From the NCBI GenBank assembly GCA_012295275.1, contig CM022669.1:9858489-9922488 (forward strand): a stretch of 64,000 nucleotides of DNA. Direction: 5' to 3'. The position numbers and the translations under genes were made by a program. This DNA comes from Chrysomallon squamiferum (taxonomy: Eukaryota; Mollusca; Gastropoda; Neomphalida; Peltospiridae). Under the pieces are notes generated by a model. That model made no database searches, was not told the origin of the DNA, and was given only the letters and a program-made list of their open reading frames with translations. The first letter of the stretch is position 1. Each line of letters starts with the position of its first letter. Shown one piece after another: positions 22,470 to 48,515 of the stretch.

Positions 22470-23542
22470 AAAATTTGAATCATAATATTTTGTTGTTTTA
22501 TGAAGATATATAAAAGAAATCAAAGGAATGGAAAGATATTTCTAATGCATAAGAAAATTTGTACACGGTTATATTTGATTTCATTTGTCTATTTGTGGCT
22601 TTTGTGTAATATAGTTATTTTCTTGAGATAAACTAACAGTTTAAAGGTTTCGAATTTAAGAAAGAATATATACCCAAACATTTGAGAATAGCGACTTTTG
22701 CCTCATTAAAATAAATTATTTTAAGTACATCTGAAATGATGTCTAAGCAAACATTAATCTAATGTTCACAGGAGTGTAATAAAACCAAACTACAAAATGG
22801 AAGTTAGGAGTACATGAAGCTCGTACTGAATTTAGTGTATCGATGCATATCAAGTAGCAATGGATTCTTCTCGATAAGATGCAATTTGTTTACTGTTAGT
22901 GTAAATAAATAGAAAAAAAACACCTCTTAAATACAAAATGAACAAAGATTAAAGAAATTATATTTGAAAAATCACTAAATTCTAAAAAAGAAAATCCTAT
23001 TAGAAAAGAGTTTCTAATTTGCTTCATTTTGTTGTTTGATTTTGTCATAATTTGAGTTCAGAGACTAAATAGTATTTTAAATCCATGACAGAATATCTTT
23101 AATATTTAGATATTAACTGATGTTACAATACTCTTAGTTTTTTTATATACTGTATGTGTATGTATGTATGTATTTTAAAATAATATTATCAACTTAAAGA
23201 TGAGATCATTATTTTACAACACACATTTTAATATTCTCATAGTAATATGTTCTTCAAGTGAGGCATGTGTTATGTTCCTACCAAAGTAGTTTTACCAGAA
23301 CTATAGGGCGCTGAAACATGAATATGTCTTTTTTCTGTAATTGCTTATTACTACTAATAAATAATAATTAATATAAATTAACAGGAATTTGACTTCTTTA
23401 TTTATTTCAGTAAATAATGTAAATAAGGACAAAAGAAATACAAGTGAATTAAATAAAAAAAAAAATAAAAAAAAGACTGACTAATTTAAAATTAAAAAAA
23501 TGCATAGTTTGTATTAATACATAAAATGGATGATCCTAATGG

Positions 23543-23588
<46 letters not shown>

Positions 23589-23919
23589 ACACAGATAGAT
23601 AGGATAACGAGATAGTGAGTATGAAAGAAAACGTGTTAGAGAGAAAGACACTGAAATCAAGAAAAATAAAGCAAAAGCAGATAGAGATAAAGACTGAAAT
23701 AGAGAAAGATCAAGAGAGACAAAAAAAAAAAAAAAAACAACCAACAAAAAAAAAAAAAACTGAAAATAGAGGTTTGAGAGAACTAGAAAGATTGAATAAG
23801 AATCGGATCTGAAAATGATGCGTCAGATAATGAAAAATAATTAAATTATTTCAGTTAAAACTTTCTGAGTAATGAACTGAAGATAAATTATCTCTACGAA
23901 TAATATTTAGTATTATTGT

Positions 23920-23998
<79 letters not shown>

Positions 23999-25045
23999 CC
24001 GAAACACAAAGACTGATGAATATGGAGTAACAGGTGTAATTTCATAATGTAATAATACTATTTAGTACATCATCTGTATTCAAAGAACCGAGTCAGGAAA
24101 ATGTTGTCCGTGTCTGCGTTCAGTAGACAGGTACCACTTTATTTATAAATAAATAGTTTTAAATAAATTAATAAACAATCAGACAAACAGACAGTATTAT
24201 AGTGAGGATCAAAAACATTTGATATAACCTAAAAACAAAAGTAACAAAAAACAAACATAATAACAATGAGAAAATTCTCTTCTGGTAAACTTTAATCTGA
24301 CACTGTAGAGAAATATTACAAAGAAAAGATGCGCAGGCGTGGCACCATAACATTAAAGACATTAAAAACAAGAAAGAGATTTTGTCTTTTCAAAAGAAAA
24401 ATACAGACACTAACGTGTGAAAAAAACTACAAAAAACAAACAAACAAAAAACAACAACATGAGACTTAACAACTTTTCAGCATACTCCAATAACTGTGTT
24501 TAATAACGTATTCCTTGACTAACTCCTTGGAAAACTGTAAATTAAAAATGGTCAGATTGCATTAAAGTAATGGTCAGATTGCTATAAATATTATATTCTG
24601 CAAAGACTAGTGCTCGAAATGTTAATTTAATATTAACTCCATGCAAGATAAATTATTTATATTAAATAAATAAGTATTTCTATCCACACACACACACACA
24701 TTCCCACAACCACACACACACACATACACACAATTAGTCACTTTGTTTCAAAGACATTTTAAATAGATTATCTCCATATTAATAATCTACCCCTCCCAGG
24801 AGTGTTTGAATACTAAAACAAATCTGTTAATGTTTATCCGTTAATCCATTTTTCAATCACATCTCGTTAACAGTGAGCTTGATAAAGCATTACTTTTCTA
24901 ATCTTTTGTCTAGTAATGAAGACGGGTGGTCAGTTGCCTTCAAGCTAATTACAAAGCTAAATATAAACGTATAACAGATAAACGAACAAAGCGCTAGGTA
25001 AAGCGTTCCCTGGCTAACCCATGTTGTTGACGACTGACTGGTCAG
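22470..25045. other. Spacer between genes 4 and 5
   Basis: Related to the gene 3-4 spacer in its second half. It contains a CA tract (about 23544-23584), a GA tract (about 23922-23996), interrupted CA (about 24685-24732) and a decayed promoter-module copy near 24505. No supported gene. Confidence 0.7.
23922..23996. repeat. (GA)n microsatellite
   Basis: About 75 bases of GA, in the equivalent position after gene 4. Confidence 0.95.
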
Positions 25046-25050
25046 AAAGG

Positions 25051-25124
25051 TATAAAAACACAGTCAGGTCTCTGTGTTAAACATTGCACTCTCACAACGA
25101 ATGATTTCATCCACGTGAGCAGCA
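25051..25124 (+). promoter_or_regulatory. Core promoter and leader motif of gene 5
   Basis: TATAAAAA at 25051-25058 with the shared module and leader. The palindrome here reads GGTAAAGCGTTCCC, with ACGCGT changed to AGCGT, so the palindrome is damaged in this copy only. Confidence 0.8.
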
Positions 25125-25170
25125 GATATTTTGAAATTTAATAACACACAGTTTTTATTCTACTACAAAC

Positions 25171-27776
<2,606 letters not shown>

Positions 27777-27944
27777 ACTTTGTGAACAAATTCTGATTTA
27801 TTTATTTATTTATTATTTTAATGAAACAAATTTTTATTTTCAAACTTTGGTATTGTTTTTATTTAGATGATAGAAATTTAGAAAATTAGAAACTGTGTTG
27901 AAGAAGAAGACAGGAGAAATCTCCACAGTACGAATAACCTGAAT

Positions 27945-27950
27945 AATAAA
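27945..27950 (+). terminator. Possible poly(A) signal, gene 5
   Basis: AATAAA 169 bases after the stop. The closer signal used by the homologous gene 6 (GGAAATAAAATTTTC) appears here as GAAACAAATTTTTA, which has lost the AATAAA hexamer. Confidence 0.4.
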
Positions 27951-28137
27951 ACATCTTGATTCATATTAGAAAATAGCGTAACGCTCATTATGCTTTATGA
28001 GATCTTTAGTTGATCAAAAGATTCATTCAAGACTGAACTGTGACATATTTCCTCTTTTTTGTTTTTCTGAATTCGATATTCTTTTAGTAGAGATTGGTAA
28101 TATCTTGTTCAGTTATGGGTCCAGAGATCAGTTTTTT

Positions 28138-28187
<50 letters not shown>

Positions 28188-28767
28188 CTTTCATTTTTCC
28201 TTCCTATTATGATAACATATATACGTAAGTAACGCAGTGTGTGGTTGTATACAGCATTTCTATCTTTAAATACAACGAAATGATATTTTAAATAATTGGT
28301 AAATGAAATTCAGTGTACCAAAATAAATAAATGAACGAACGAACGAATGAATGAAAAGACGAACGACATAATAAACACATGATTCTCTGGCTATCGATCA
28401 TCAACAAAATGGCAAATGGTGAATATTAAAATCTAATATAAAACAGTCGATATGAAATAAAAAAATAATGAGAGGAAAATGAACGGCCTATGGTAAATAA
28501 AACGACTCCCAGTAAATTACAATGAATACTTCGATTACATCATGAAGATAAGTGATTTAGTATTATAAACACAAACAATTACATCCATAATTCACACATA
28601 ATTGGTCTACACACGTTTATATAAGCTCAAGTTTTAATTAAAATTGCACAGAAACAAGGCTATGTATAATCTATTTGATGTCTCTGAAGAATTCGGTGTC
28701 ATGTTGTATTAGTAATATAAGAGAAAGAAACTTACCTTCTAGCTGAGCAATTTTGAACAATGGACTC

Positions 28768-29080
28768 TCTGGTAATAACAATTACAGTGTGAACAGTTTT
28801 AAACAGCTGATAATAATTTTCCAAAGCTGATGATTTTAAGGAACTGATTGTGTAGTAATAATTGTACAATGAAGACAGTTTTAAATTATTGATTGCTAGT
28901 GATTTTGCAACGAAGATAATTTTAAATTATTGATTAGTAATAATTGTACAAGGAAGACAATTTTAAACTATTGATTGGTAATAATTTTACTGAAGACAGT
29001 TTTAAGCTATTGACTGGTAATACTTTTACAATCGTACAATTTTGAACAATAGTCTAGTAATAGTTTTGCAATGCCAACTT
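28768..29080. repeat. Degenerate minisatellite, period about 41 bases
   Basis: About seven or eight imperfect units built on GGTAATAATTGTACAA, then GAAGACAGTTTTAAA and TATTGATT. It lies between the tails of genes 5 and 6. Confidence 0.7.
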
Positions 29081-29314
29081 TCGTAAACATTTGATTCTCT
29101 GGGAGTAATTGCATAATTTAAAAACACATGCAATTACATCAGACTATATAAATTAATTCATATTTGTAAAAAGTCATCTCAACAATCTTTTGCATTCGTT
29201 ATTCTTTTTTTCTTTCTTTTTTTCCTGATTTAGTCACAAATTTACATAAATACGTCATAACAAAGCAATGCTGCTGCTGTAATTTATGCGCTGTTTTTAT
29301 CAGCTAGCAGAACA

Positions 29315-29315
<1 letters not shown>

Positions 29316-29376
<61 letters not shown>
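29316..29376. repeat. (ATT)n microsatellite
   Basis: About 60 bases of pure trinucleotide repeat. Confidence 0.95.
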
Positions 29377-29377
<1 letters not shown>

Positions 29378-29999
29378 TTACTTTCTTTTGCACAGACAGG
29401 TAGCACGCATAACTAACTGTTTTACATATGCCAGCTGTGAAACACTATATTGAACGGGAAAAAAACAGACAGGCAAAAGCATGGATCGATCGTGGAACAT
29501 TTTGTTTCTCAGAATACAGCATCTCATAATCTACTAGTTATATTAATATCTGTTTCGAAAAATAAATTACTTTTCATTTGTGCTTACGATGTATACTATG
29601 ACACATTAGAACCTTTAACTCTGGATACTGATACTTGTAATTTATATTCGGTCTGGAAACTTAAGAAATACTGGAAGTTATAAAATGTTGTGAAATATTT
29701 GTTGCAGCATTATTTTTCTCGCTTTTCATAACTGCATTAAATATCATTAATTTTTACCCATTTATATACGCATTTTGCAGAAAAACAGGGGGAAACAAAG
29801 CAAATATGTTACAGTTCAGGTTTTAAACACTGTGATGATCGACAAAAGCTTGAGAGTCGTCTTCTTTTTTTAATCTGAATCAAGTTGTTTTATTAATCGT
29901 AATGTGAATATTTCTTGAGTCTTCTTCTACTTCAGGTTTTCTAAATTTCTAAATTACTATCTTCTAAATAACAAGAACATCACATTTTGAAAAGAAAAT

Positions 30000-30005
30000 T
30001 TTATT
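30000..30005 (-). terminator. Poly(A) signal, gene 6
   Basis: AATAAA on the minus strand, 67 bases after the stop codon. Confidence 0.75.
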
Positions 30006-30071
30006 TCCTTCAAATAAATAAAGACATTGTACATCATTGTCAGTAAATTGGAATTTTTTTTACAGCAAAGT

Positions 30072-32536
<2,465 letters not shown>

Positions 32537-32582
32537 GTTTATAGTAGAATAAAAACTGTGTGTTATTAAATTCCAAAATATC

Positions 32583-32656
32583 TGCTGCTCACGTGGATGA
32601 AATCAATCGTTGTGAGACTGCAATGTTTAACAGACAGATGTGACTGGGTTTTTATA
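32583..32656 (-). promoter_or_regulatory. Core promoter and leader motif of gene 6
   Basis: TATAAAAA on the minus strand at 32656-32649. The proximal module of genes 2-5 continues upstream, with the palindrome changed to GGTAACGCGCTCCC. The CACGTGAGCAG leader motif is kept (about 32583-32594). Confidence 0.85.
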
Positions 32657-32659
32657 CCT

Positions 32660-33277
32660 TTCTGACCAGTCAGTCGTCAACAACATGGGTTAGCCAGGGA
32701 GCGCGTTACCTAGCGCTTTGTTCGTTTAACTGCTATACGTTTGTATTTAGCTGTATGTGTAATTACCTTGAGCCAAGTGACCGCTCCTGAGCAGGCGTGA
32801 GGTTAGACCAGTAACGCTTTACCAAACACATTGTTAAAACCGGTTTTTCACTGGCAAATGGATTAACGGATAACCGTTCTTGTTTTCAAGTCAGTGGTGA
32901 CTGTTTTAGCAAGAATGTTTATAATTTCAAAGAATTTATAATTTCTTTTTTAATTATTTGATTTTAAAGAAAAGCATCAACATATTTATTTATTTGTTTA
33001 TTTATTTATTTATCTGTGTCCTCTCTGTCTCTCTCTCTCTCTGTCTATCTATATATCTGTATGTCTATTTTATATTTTTATTATTGTGACCTTCGAGACT
33101 GCAGATATTAAACTGTACGTATAACAAGTAACATTCACAATGCATGTCAATACAGATATTTCTGACCAATAACAGCTGTGTGTATGTAAATGTATTGAAC
33201 AAGTATTTTCACAAAGAAAACAACTTCTTTTTGCTTTTAAGGCTATCCTTTTATTTACTGTGTGTGTAGGCGTGCGC

Positions 33278-33316
<39 letters not shown>

Positions 33317-34180
33317 TGTGTGAGAGAGATCAATTTAATTTGGTCGGATTCTATAACGTTTAAGGTGAACCTCGGCATTGATTCTTAAAAGTAAAACCTA
33401 TCTTAGGACATTAAAACAATCACAGAATTTATACCGTGGCAAATATATAATAAAGTATGTGAAACACAAAGCTAGAGCAAATACTTAGCGTTATATTAGG
33501 CAATCATTCAACCAAGAAAACTGAAATTAACGAGTTCTGAAATACTGACATCGAAAGTATTTTAGTGGACTTTACTGTAAGGAGAAATCGTCATAAGATT
33601 TTTCTTAATATTAATAAATATATAAACATATAGTGACATGTTCTCAGTTTTAAAACATTATTTTTTCAAAAGAAATCGAATTTATCTAATACCGAATCAA
33701 AATTAGGCAACACGGAAATTTCTGGATAAGATTTTTGTTTAACTAGCATTTGAGAAAATTATTATTATTATTATTATTATTATTTTCATTTATAATTTTT
33801 TTTTTTCTACTTCATCTTTCCGGGTTACTCAAGTTTATTTCTTTCTAGCCTTTATTAAGGATCAAAGTCAGAAATAAAAAGATAAATTAAAAGAAACATA
33901 AATGTATCACAGTATACATATATATATATATATACAGAGACATTATACAACAAACTACAAAATTTAAAAATTACAAAACAAAAACATTATTTAAATTGTT
34001 AGTTAATAACAAATAATGAATAACCAGCTTTAAATTTTCAAGTAAATTTTCACATCAAATGTATTGCAGTACAATAATAAAAATATTGTACTTATGCTGG
34101 GATTACAGATTGTAAACACAGACAGGTAAATATTCTGTTTAACATTCATCAATTTCGCTTTTATTTTTTTTTTATTATTA

Positions 34181-34216
<36 letters not shown>

Positions 34217-34500
34217 TTGGCCTTGACCTGTACCAGAGCAATCCTTCTCGACAATAAGAAATAAAAGAATGAAAGGAAAGAAAGTAAGACGAAAGCGCCC
34301 CCTACGTCTAAACGCACAATAATTCATACGGAAACACACACGCACATCAGTCACGATGATTGTCGAACTCGTTAGTTACGTAACAAGCTAATAACAAACC
34401 CTGTGCTTTCTTTGTCATTTCATAAGCTGTACGCACGTAATTATAACCACTCAGCGAGTACGCTGTTCACGTGGCTTGGTTACATGTCACTAGGATACAT
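32660..34500. other. Spacer between divergent genes 6 and 7
   Basis: Near gene 6 it carries the diverged upstream region of the gene 2-6 family. It also has TTTA and CT runs (about 32985-33040), a GT tract (33281-33321), an ATT tract (about 33762-33783) and TA runs near 33920. It includes the tubulin 3'-end relic at 34051-34158. No intact gene. Confidence 0.7.
34051..34158 (-). pseudogene. Decayed 3' end of an alpha-tubulin gene
   Basis: On the minus strand this matches the last codons plus 3' UTR of genes 8 and 10. A TAA stop (34141-34139) is preceded by GAA ATT GAT GAA TGT, compared with GAA GGA GAT GAA TAT in gene 10. Past the stop come TAATCCCAGCATAAG and an AATATT...ATTGTACTGCAATACA stretch in the order seen in those 3' UTRs. 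Upstream the similarity ends at a T-rich low-complexity run, so exons 1-3 and almost all of exon 4 are gone. It is closest to gene 8 by eye. Confidence 0.65.
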
Positions 34501-34508
34501 GGGTATTT

Positions 34509-34586
34509 GTGGATACCTCGTGCAGTATAAATATCCACCCAGCTCGTCTATTTCACATCTCACAGCGATATTTTTCTGTCTACGTG
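34509..34586 (+). promoter_or_regulatory. Core promoter and leader motif of gene 7
   Basis: TATAAATA at 34526-34533, enclosed by a 7-bp inverted repeat GTGGATA (34509-34515) and TATCCAC (34532-34538). The leader carries CTCACAGCGAT and ACGTGAGCAG. Very similar to the gene 9 promoter. Confidence 0.85.
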
Positions 34587-34644
34587 AGCAGAGATTGTTG
34601 TAATTAATTTTCGTAACCGATTTATTTCACTTCAGTAAACAAAT

Positions 34645-37123
<2,479 letters not shown>

Positions 37124-37160
37124 ACTGACAATTTGCTCGACTTTGTTTTTGATGTTTAAC

Positions 37161-37201
37161 CCCAATATACTCTATATTGTCATCGTTTTTACTGCAATAA
37201 A
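37161..37201 (+). terminator. 3' UTR element and poly(A) signal, gene 7
   Basis: ATATTGTCATCGTTTTT at 37174-37190, followed by AATAAA at 37196-37201. The same 17-mer precedes AATAAA in genes 9 and 10. Confidence 0.8.
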
Positions 37202-37209
37202 TTTGATCT

Positions 37210-38785
<1,576 letters not shown>

Positions 38786-38790
38786 AAACA

Positions 38791-38796
38791 TTTATT
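38791..38796 (-). terminator. Probable poly(A) signal, gene 8
   Basis: AATAAA on the minus strand, 148 bases past the stop. The position equivalent to the gene 10 signal (TACAATAAATTTG) reads TACAAACATCATG here, so use of the more distal hexamer is likely. Confidence 0.5.
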
Positions 38797-38943
38797 TCAA
38801 TTTTTAATTGAAGAAAACAAAGCATAGGTTAAATAGAAACCAAATAAATATTCAGTTCACCATTTCACATGATGTTTGTAGCAATAAAAATACTGTATAT
38901 GCTGGGATTATAGAACGTAAGCAAAGGAAAGTATATGTTCAGT

Positions 38944-42160
<3,217 letters not shown>

Positions 42161-42243
42161 GACTGTCAAACCGATGAAAAACAAGTCACTTACCACTTAC
42201 GTAACAAACAGTCGAAACGACTTGAAATACTGAAATCTCATTC

Positions 42244-42251
42244 TATTTATA
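42244..42251 (-). promoter_or_regulatory. TATA box of gene 8
   Basis: TATAAATA on the minus strand, 84 bases before the start codon. The leader lacks the CTCACA..ACGTGAGCAG motif found in the other nine genes. Confidence 0.65.
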
Positions 42252-42686
42252 ACCTATCGTCTGTTTATCACCATTCGCACGTGCAAGAAGCTAGTTGACA
42301 AGCCCGTGATAACTATTAACAATAGATGTTAATTTAGTTGTTGTCACATACAAGACAAATATAATGCCTGTGTTGTTGTCTCGGGATGGGGTGGGAGATT
42401 AAATAAATAAATAAGTAATAATAACTAAAAAGTTAAAACGAAAAAATAAAATAATTTTATTAACAATACATGAAAAACTATTAAAAAAAAATATATATAT
42501 ATATATACATCCCCCTTCCACTCTCATACAAACATCCAAATATATACAGAAACCACATAATTAGCTTTAATTACCTTAATTCGTTAGTTTCATATTTACG
42601 TAATCGTCATGCTCTAATTAGAGCTTTCCATCTGGTTTGGTTACATGTAACTGGGATACATTTGTATTTGTGGATACCTCGTGCAG
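42252..42686. promoter_or_regulatory. Bidirectional promoter region of genes 8 and 9
   Basis: Only about 435 bases separate the two outward-facing TATA boxes. The part nearest gene 9 (from about 42635) resembles the gene 7 upstream region. The rest is unlike any other spacer in the window and includes a short run of AT repeats near 42491. Confidence 0.6.
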
Positions 42687-42750
42687 TATAAATATCCACC
42701 CAGCTCGTCTATTTCACATCTCACAGCGATATTTTCTGTCTACGTGAGCA
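42670..42750 (+). promoter_or_regulatory. Core promoter and leader motif of gene 9
   Basis: TATAAATA at 42687-42694 inside the same GTGGATA/TATCCAC inverted repeat as gene 7. The leader motif CTCACAGCGAT and ACGTGAGCAG ends at 42750. Confidence 0.85.
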
Positions 42751-42801
42751 GACGTAATTTATTCACTACTTTCAGCAGACGTAATTTATTCACTACTTTC
42801 A
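42748..42801 (+). repeat. Perfect 27-base tandem duplication in gene 9 leader
   Basis: Two identical 27-base units (42748-42774 and 42775-42801) beginning GCAGACGTAATTTATT. They lie just before the start codon and do not occur in gene 7. Confidence 0.95.
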
Positions 42802-42820
42802 GCAGCTTCAGCAAACAAAC

Positions 42821-45245
<2,425 letters not shown>

Positions 45246-45280
45246 ACTGAACATGTCCTTACCTTTGTTTATTGATGATT

Positions 45281-45320
45281 CCAGTATATACAATATTGTC
45301 ATCGTTTTTGTTGCAATAAA
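45281..45320 (+). terminator. 3' UTR element and poly(A) signal, gene 9
   Basis: ATATTGTCATCGTTTTT at 45293-45309, followed by AATAAA at 45315-45320. Confidence 0.8.
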
Positions 45321-45659
45321 CCTGGTAGGAAACTGAAATCCTTAGTTGAATTGTTTTGTATTAGAGAAAGAAGAAAGGAGTAAATATATTTATATAAGAA
45401 TCCACTTAAAGTACTCGTCATGAAAAAGGGATGTTTAATAAATAGCAAACAACTTGTAAAGGTGATAAAGCAGTCGTATGGAACATAACAATACTTGCAC
45501 ACTACTTTTATTATTTAGAATGTCAAATATTTACTAGTCTTGCTAGTTGACAATTATCTTGAAATTAAATGTATTACAAAAATAGAAGTAGAATCGTCAT
45601 AACAAATATGATCACGTAGTAACTGATTTCCAGGCATCGAAATAAATCGAGAACGCTCG

Positions 45660-46040
45660 TTCATGTTACCACCTATCAATAAAGTCGAGAACGAAAACTT
45701 TCAGAGAAAGCTGTTTCCCTGCATGCAGATGATAAAAAAAACGAAGAGAAAGACCAGCATCTTGTACAATAGACAACAACCTGATTGTAGACTCATTGTC
45801 AGACTCACAAGACACATACTCACCTGTGCCCTCTTTAGATGTGATAAAAAATAACCTGCAATGAACTAATGTGTGTAGAGGACTTTCTTGCTACTACTAC
45901 ATCAGATTCAGAGGGCTTGGATGATGCTCGAAGTGAAACAGTTGATACATCAGATACTGATGACAGTGACTGCTAACTGAAACAACTTCATCATTCAGAT
46001 TCTCATATCAGTATTGTTTGATGAGTTAAGTAAAGCAATA
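45660..46040 (+). other. Weak coding-like patch with acidic C-terminus
   Basis: A 63-codon ORF (45663-45854) is followed, in another frame, by an open stretch ending at TAA 45973-45975. That stretch encodes a Ser/Asp/Glu/Thr-rich tail (ATTTSDSEGLDD and further acidic residues ending DSDC). An AATAAA follows near 46038. It could be the eroded last exon of an unrelated gene or transposase. I recognise no family and make no functional call. Confidence 0.25.
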
Positions 46041-47062
46041 AAAACAACACAAATTTTGATGATTTGTTTTATTGTTTTGTTTAGTTATTAAATGCAGTAC
46101 ACTATAACTGTACACAAAGCATTAACTCATTAATATCTGACGAATATTTAGTGGGGGCTCAGAGACTGTTATAGATAACTGTTTATACGATGTAACTAGC
46201 ATGTACATCATAATGTGAAGTTCACATATGGCGTAGTTCAATGAACAAAGTCTAGCTCTAAACTGAAATTTTAATCGAGATATTTGGGTGAATTTTGCTA
46301 CTGCAGTTTGATCTCTACAGCAGATTCTTGTTAGTAGCTGAACTAATCGTATCGGCCATAGACTGTATTCGTACAAGGTGAATAGGAATTGTTAAGTATT
46401 AAAATTAGTTTTAATGTTTACCGTTCACAAGGGTATGCATATAAGTTTGAAAGTCAGTTGTAAAAATAAAGTTTATGCATCATAATAATCTGGTCATTAT
46501 TATTATTATTATTATTATTATTTTTTTTTTTTACAAAACCAAATGTTGCGAGAAAGATGTTTTGATCGTGAACCGAGTTTGATGGACAATTCATTACTTC
46601 AGCGAAAACTATTAGGACACCAGAGTAGTTATTTATTTATATTTACATGCAATCTGATCGAATCTCAAGTGGTTTTGGTAATAAAGAGGTAAATGAATAA
46701 ATAATAAACGTTCGACATAAACACTATAAGAGTGATTTAGATGCTGTGCCGCATTGACACTAACCATTTGTTTCACGCTGAAAATATTAATAAAATTAAT
46801 GTAAATTTAACGAAAAACGGCACTTAACGGTTCATGGTTCAAAGTAAACATGTAAACTAATGAAAACAAAGCAGCGGGTTGCTCATGTATATCATTTATA
46901 ACACAAAAATATATCTTCGTAACCGTTTCAAGCCTTATGTTACAGCGAGCGAACGCTGTAATAGAAAATATGGTTCATATTCATCTTTTCAACAAACGTG
47001 ATTTTTTGTTTCCAGTTCATGTTATATGTACAGAAAAGCCTTAAGAACACACACACACACAT

Positions 47063-47071
<9 letters not shown>

Positions 47072-47158
<87 letters not shown>
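47072..47158. repeat. (TA)n-(GA)n compound microsatellite
   Basis: About 30 bases of TA run directly into about 56 bases of GA. Confidence 0.95.
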
Positions 47159-47159
<1 letters not shown>

Positions 47160-47631
47160 TATTGATTAGTATTAAAGCAAGTTTCCTTTGTTGTAGAATT
47201 TTTATTATAAAATGATGTTATACGTAATAATCGATTATATATATATATATATTTAATATTAAAAACAAATAATAAACAATATATAAAGCTTTATTTTATT
47301 ATTTTTTTAATTTTTTTTCGTTTTTTGAATTTCAACAACTTTTTAAACTATAAATAGATCAAGGGTCTCACTGACCAGAACAAAAATAGATCATTCAGTG
47401 TAATAAGAAAGTCTTTTTGAGATATTGCTTTGTGTTCCAAGCAATTTACTATAATCACAAGGGAACAAATAATACATTTACATTCAGACAAATCTAACAC
47501 GTACAAGTATTCTAATCTGTTTTGTCACTGGCCAATGTAGTGGGTGGAAACAAACCTTACATTTAAAAAAAAAAAATTCTCAGTCACTTTAAATAAAGTA
47601 TGACTGAAACATTTAAATTAATAAATTAAAA

Positions 47632-47888
<257 letters not shown>

Positions 47889-48189
47889 AAATAATGAATT
47901 AACGACCTAAGAAACTAATTAATAAAAATGGTTGTGAATAGTTTAATTAAATAAAAATAATTTAGTTTACATAGCTTATTACAGCTGGGTTTATTTTATT
48001 TCAAATCATCAGAAGGCAAAAGTTGAAGCGTACACCAATGACTGTTATTTTATGTTCCTTTATTTCATCTAATTAAATAAACGACCACTCTAACAAGATG
48101 AGAGAGAAGTCGTAGGTATTTAAGGGACTTGTTTAAACTCGACTGAACACGTCATATTACTAATACTCTTCAGAGAGGTTTCAGATTTA

Positions 48190-48515
48190 TCATGATGATC
48201 TCGTCACCCCACTGTTTACTTATACCAACAGCAACAAGTGTATCGTTTCTAAATACCTTTCCATATACAGGAAAGAAAAATATGCAGTAACCTTTGATAG
48301 CAAAAACGGGAAAATAAAAACGTTTAAAAAATGGGCTCACAGTTATTAATGCTACAACTTATTCCCTGATGTTATTTCATTTCAGATCATCTTACCGATT
48401 AGCAGACATGAATCTTTCATGTATACCTTCCCAGAGGCAGGGAAACGAGGCTGAATGGTAGAGCGCGCGCCTGAATGACGGTCTGTAGGATCGATCGATC
48501 CCAGCGCGCCAAACT
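48190..48515. mobile_element. Degenerate tRNA-derived SINE fragments
   Basis: At 48448-48510 there is a tRNA-like head with an A-box-like GAATGGTAGAGCGCGCGCC and a B-box-like GGATCGATCGATCCC (a GATC appears duplicated). At about 48230-48300 and 48400-48440 there are stretches with the order AGCA..ATCTTT..TATACC..CCCAGAGGCAGG and CCTTTGATA, which I recall from SINEs common in molluscs. The copies are eroded and broken. Confidence 0.45.

Larger units (their letters stand above)
27990..29950. other. Spacer between convergent genes 5 and 6
   Basis: Holds a CA tract (28141-28183), a degenerate minisatellite with a period of about 41 bases (about 28768-29080) and an ATT tract (about 29316-29376). 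The gene 5-proximal and gene 6-proximal ends are inverted copies of each other. A 77-codon ORF at 29450-29683 is unrecognised and not supported. Confidence 0.7.
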
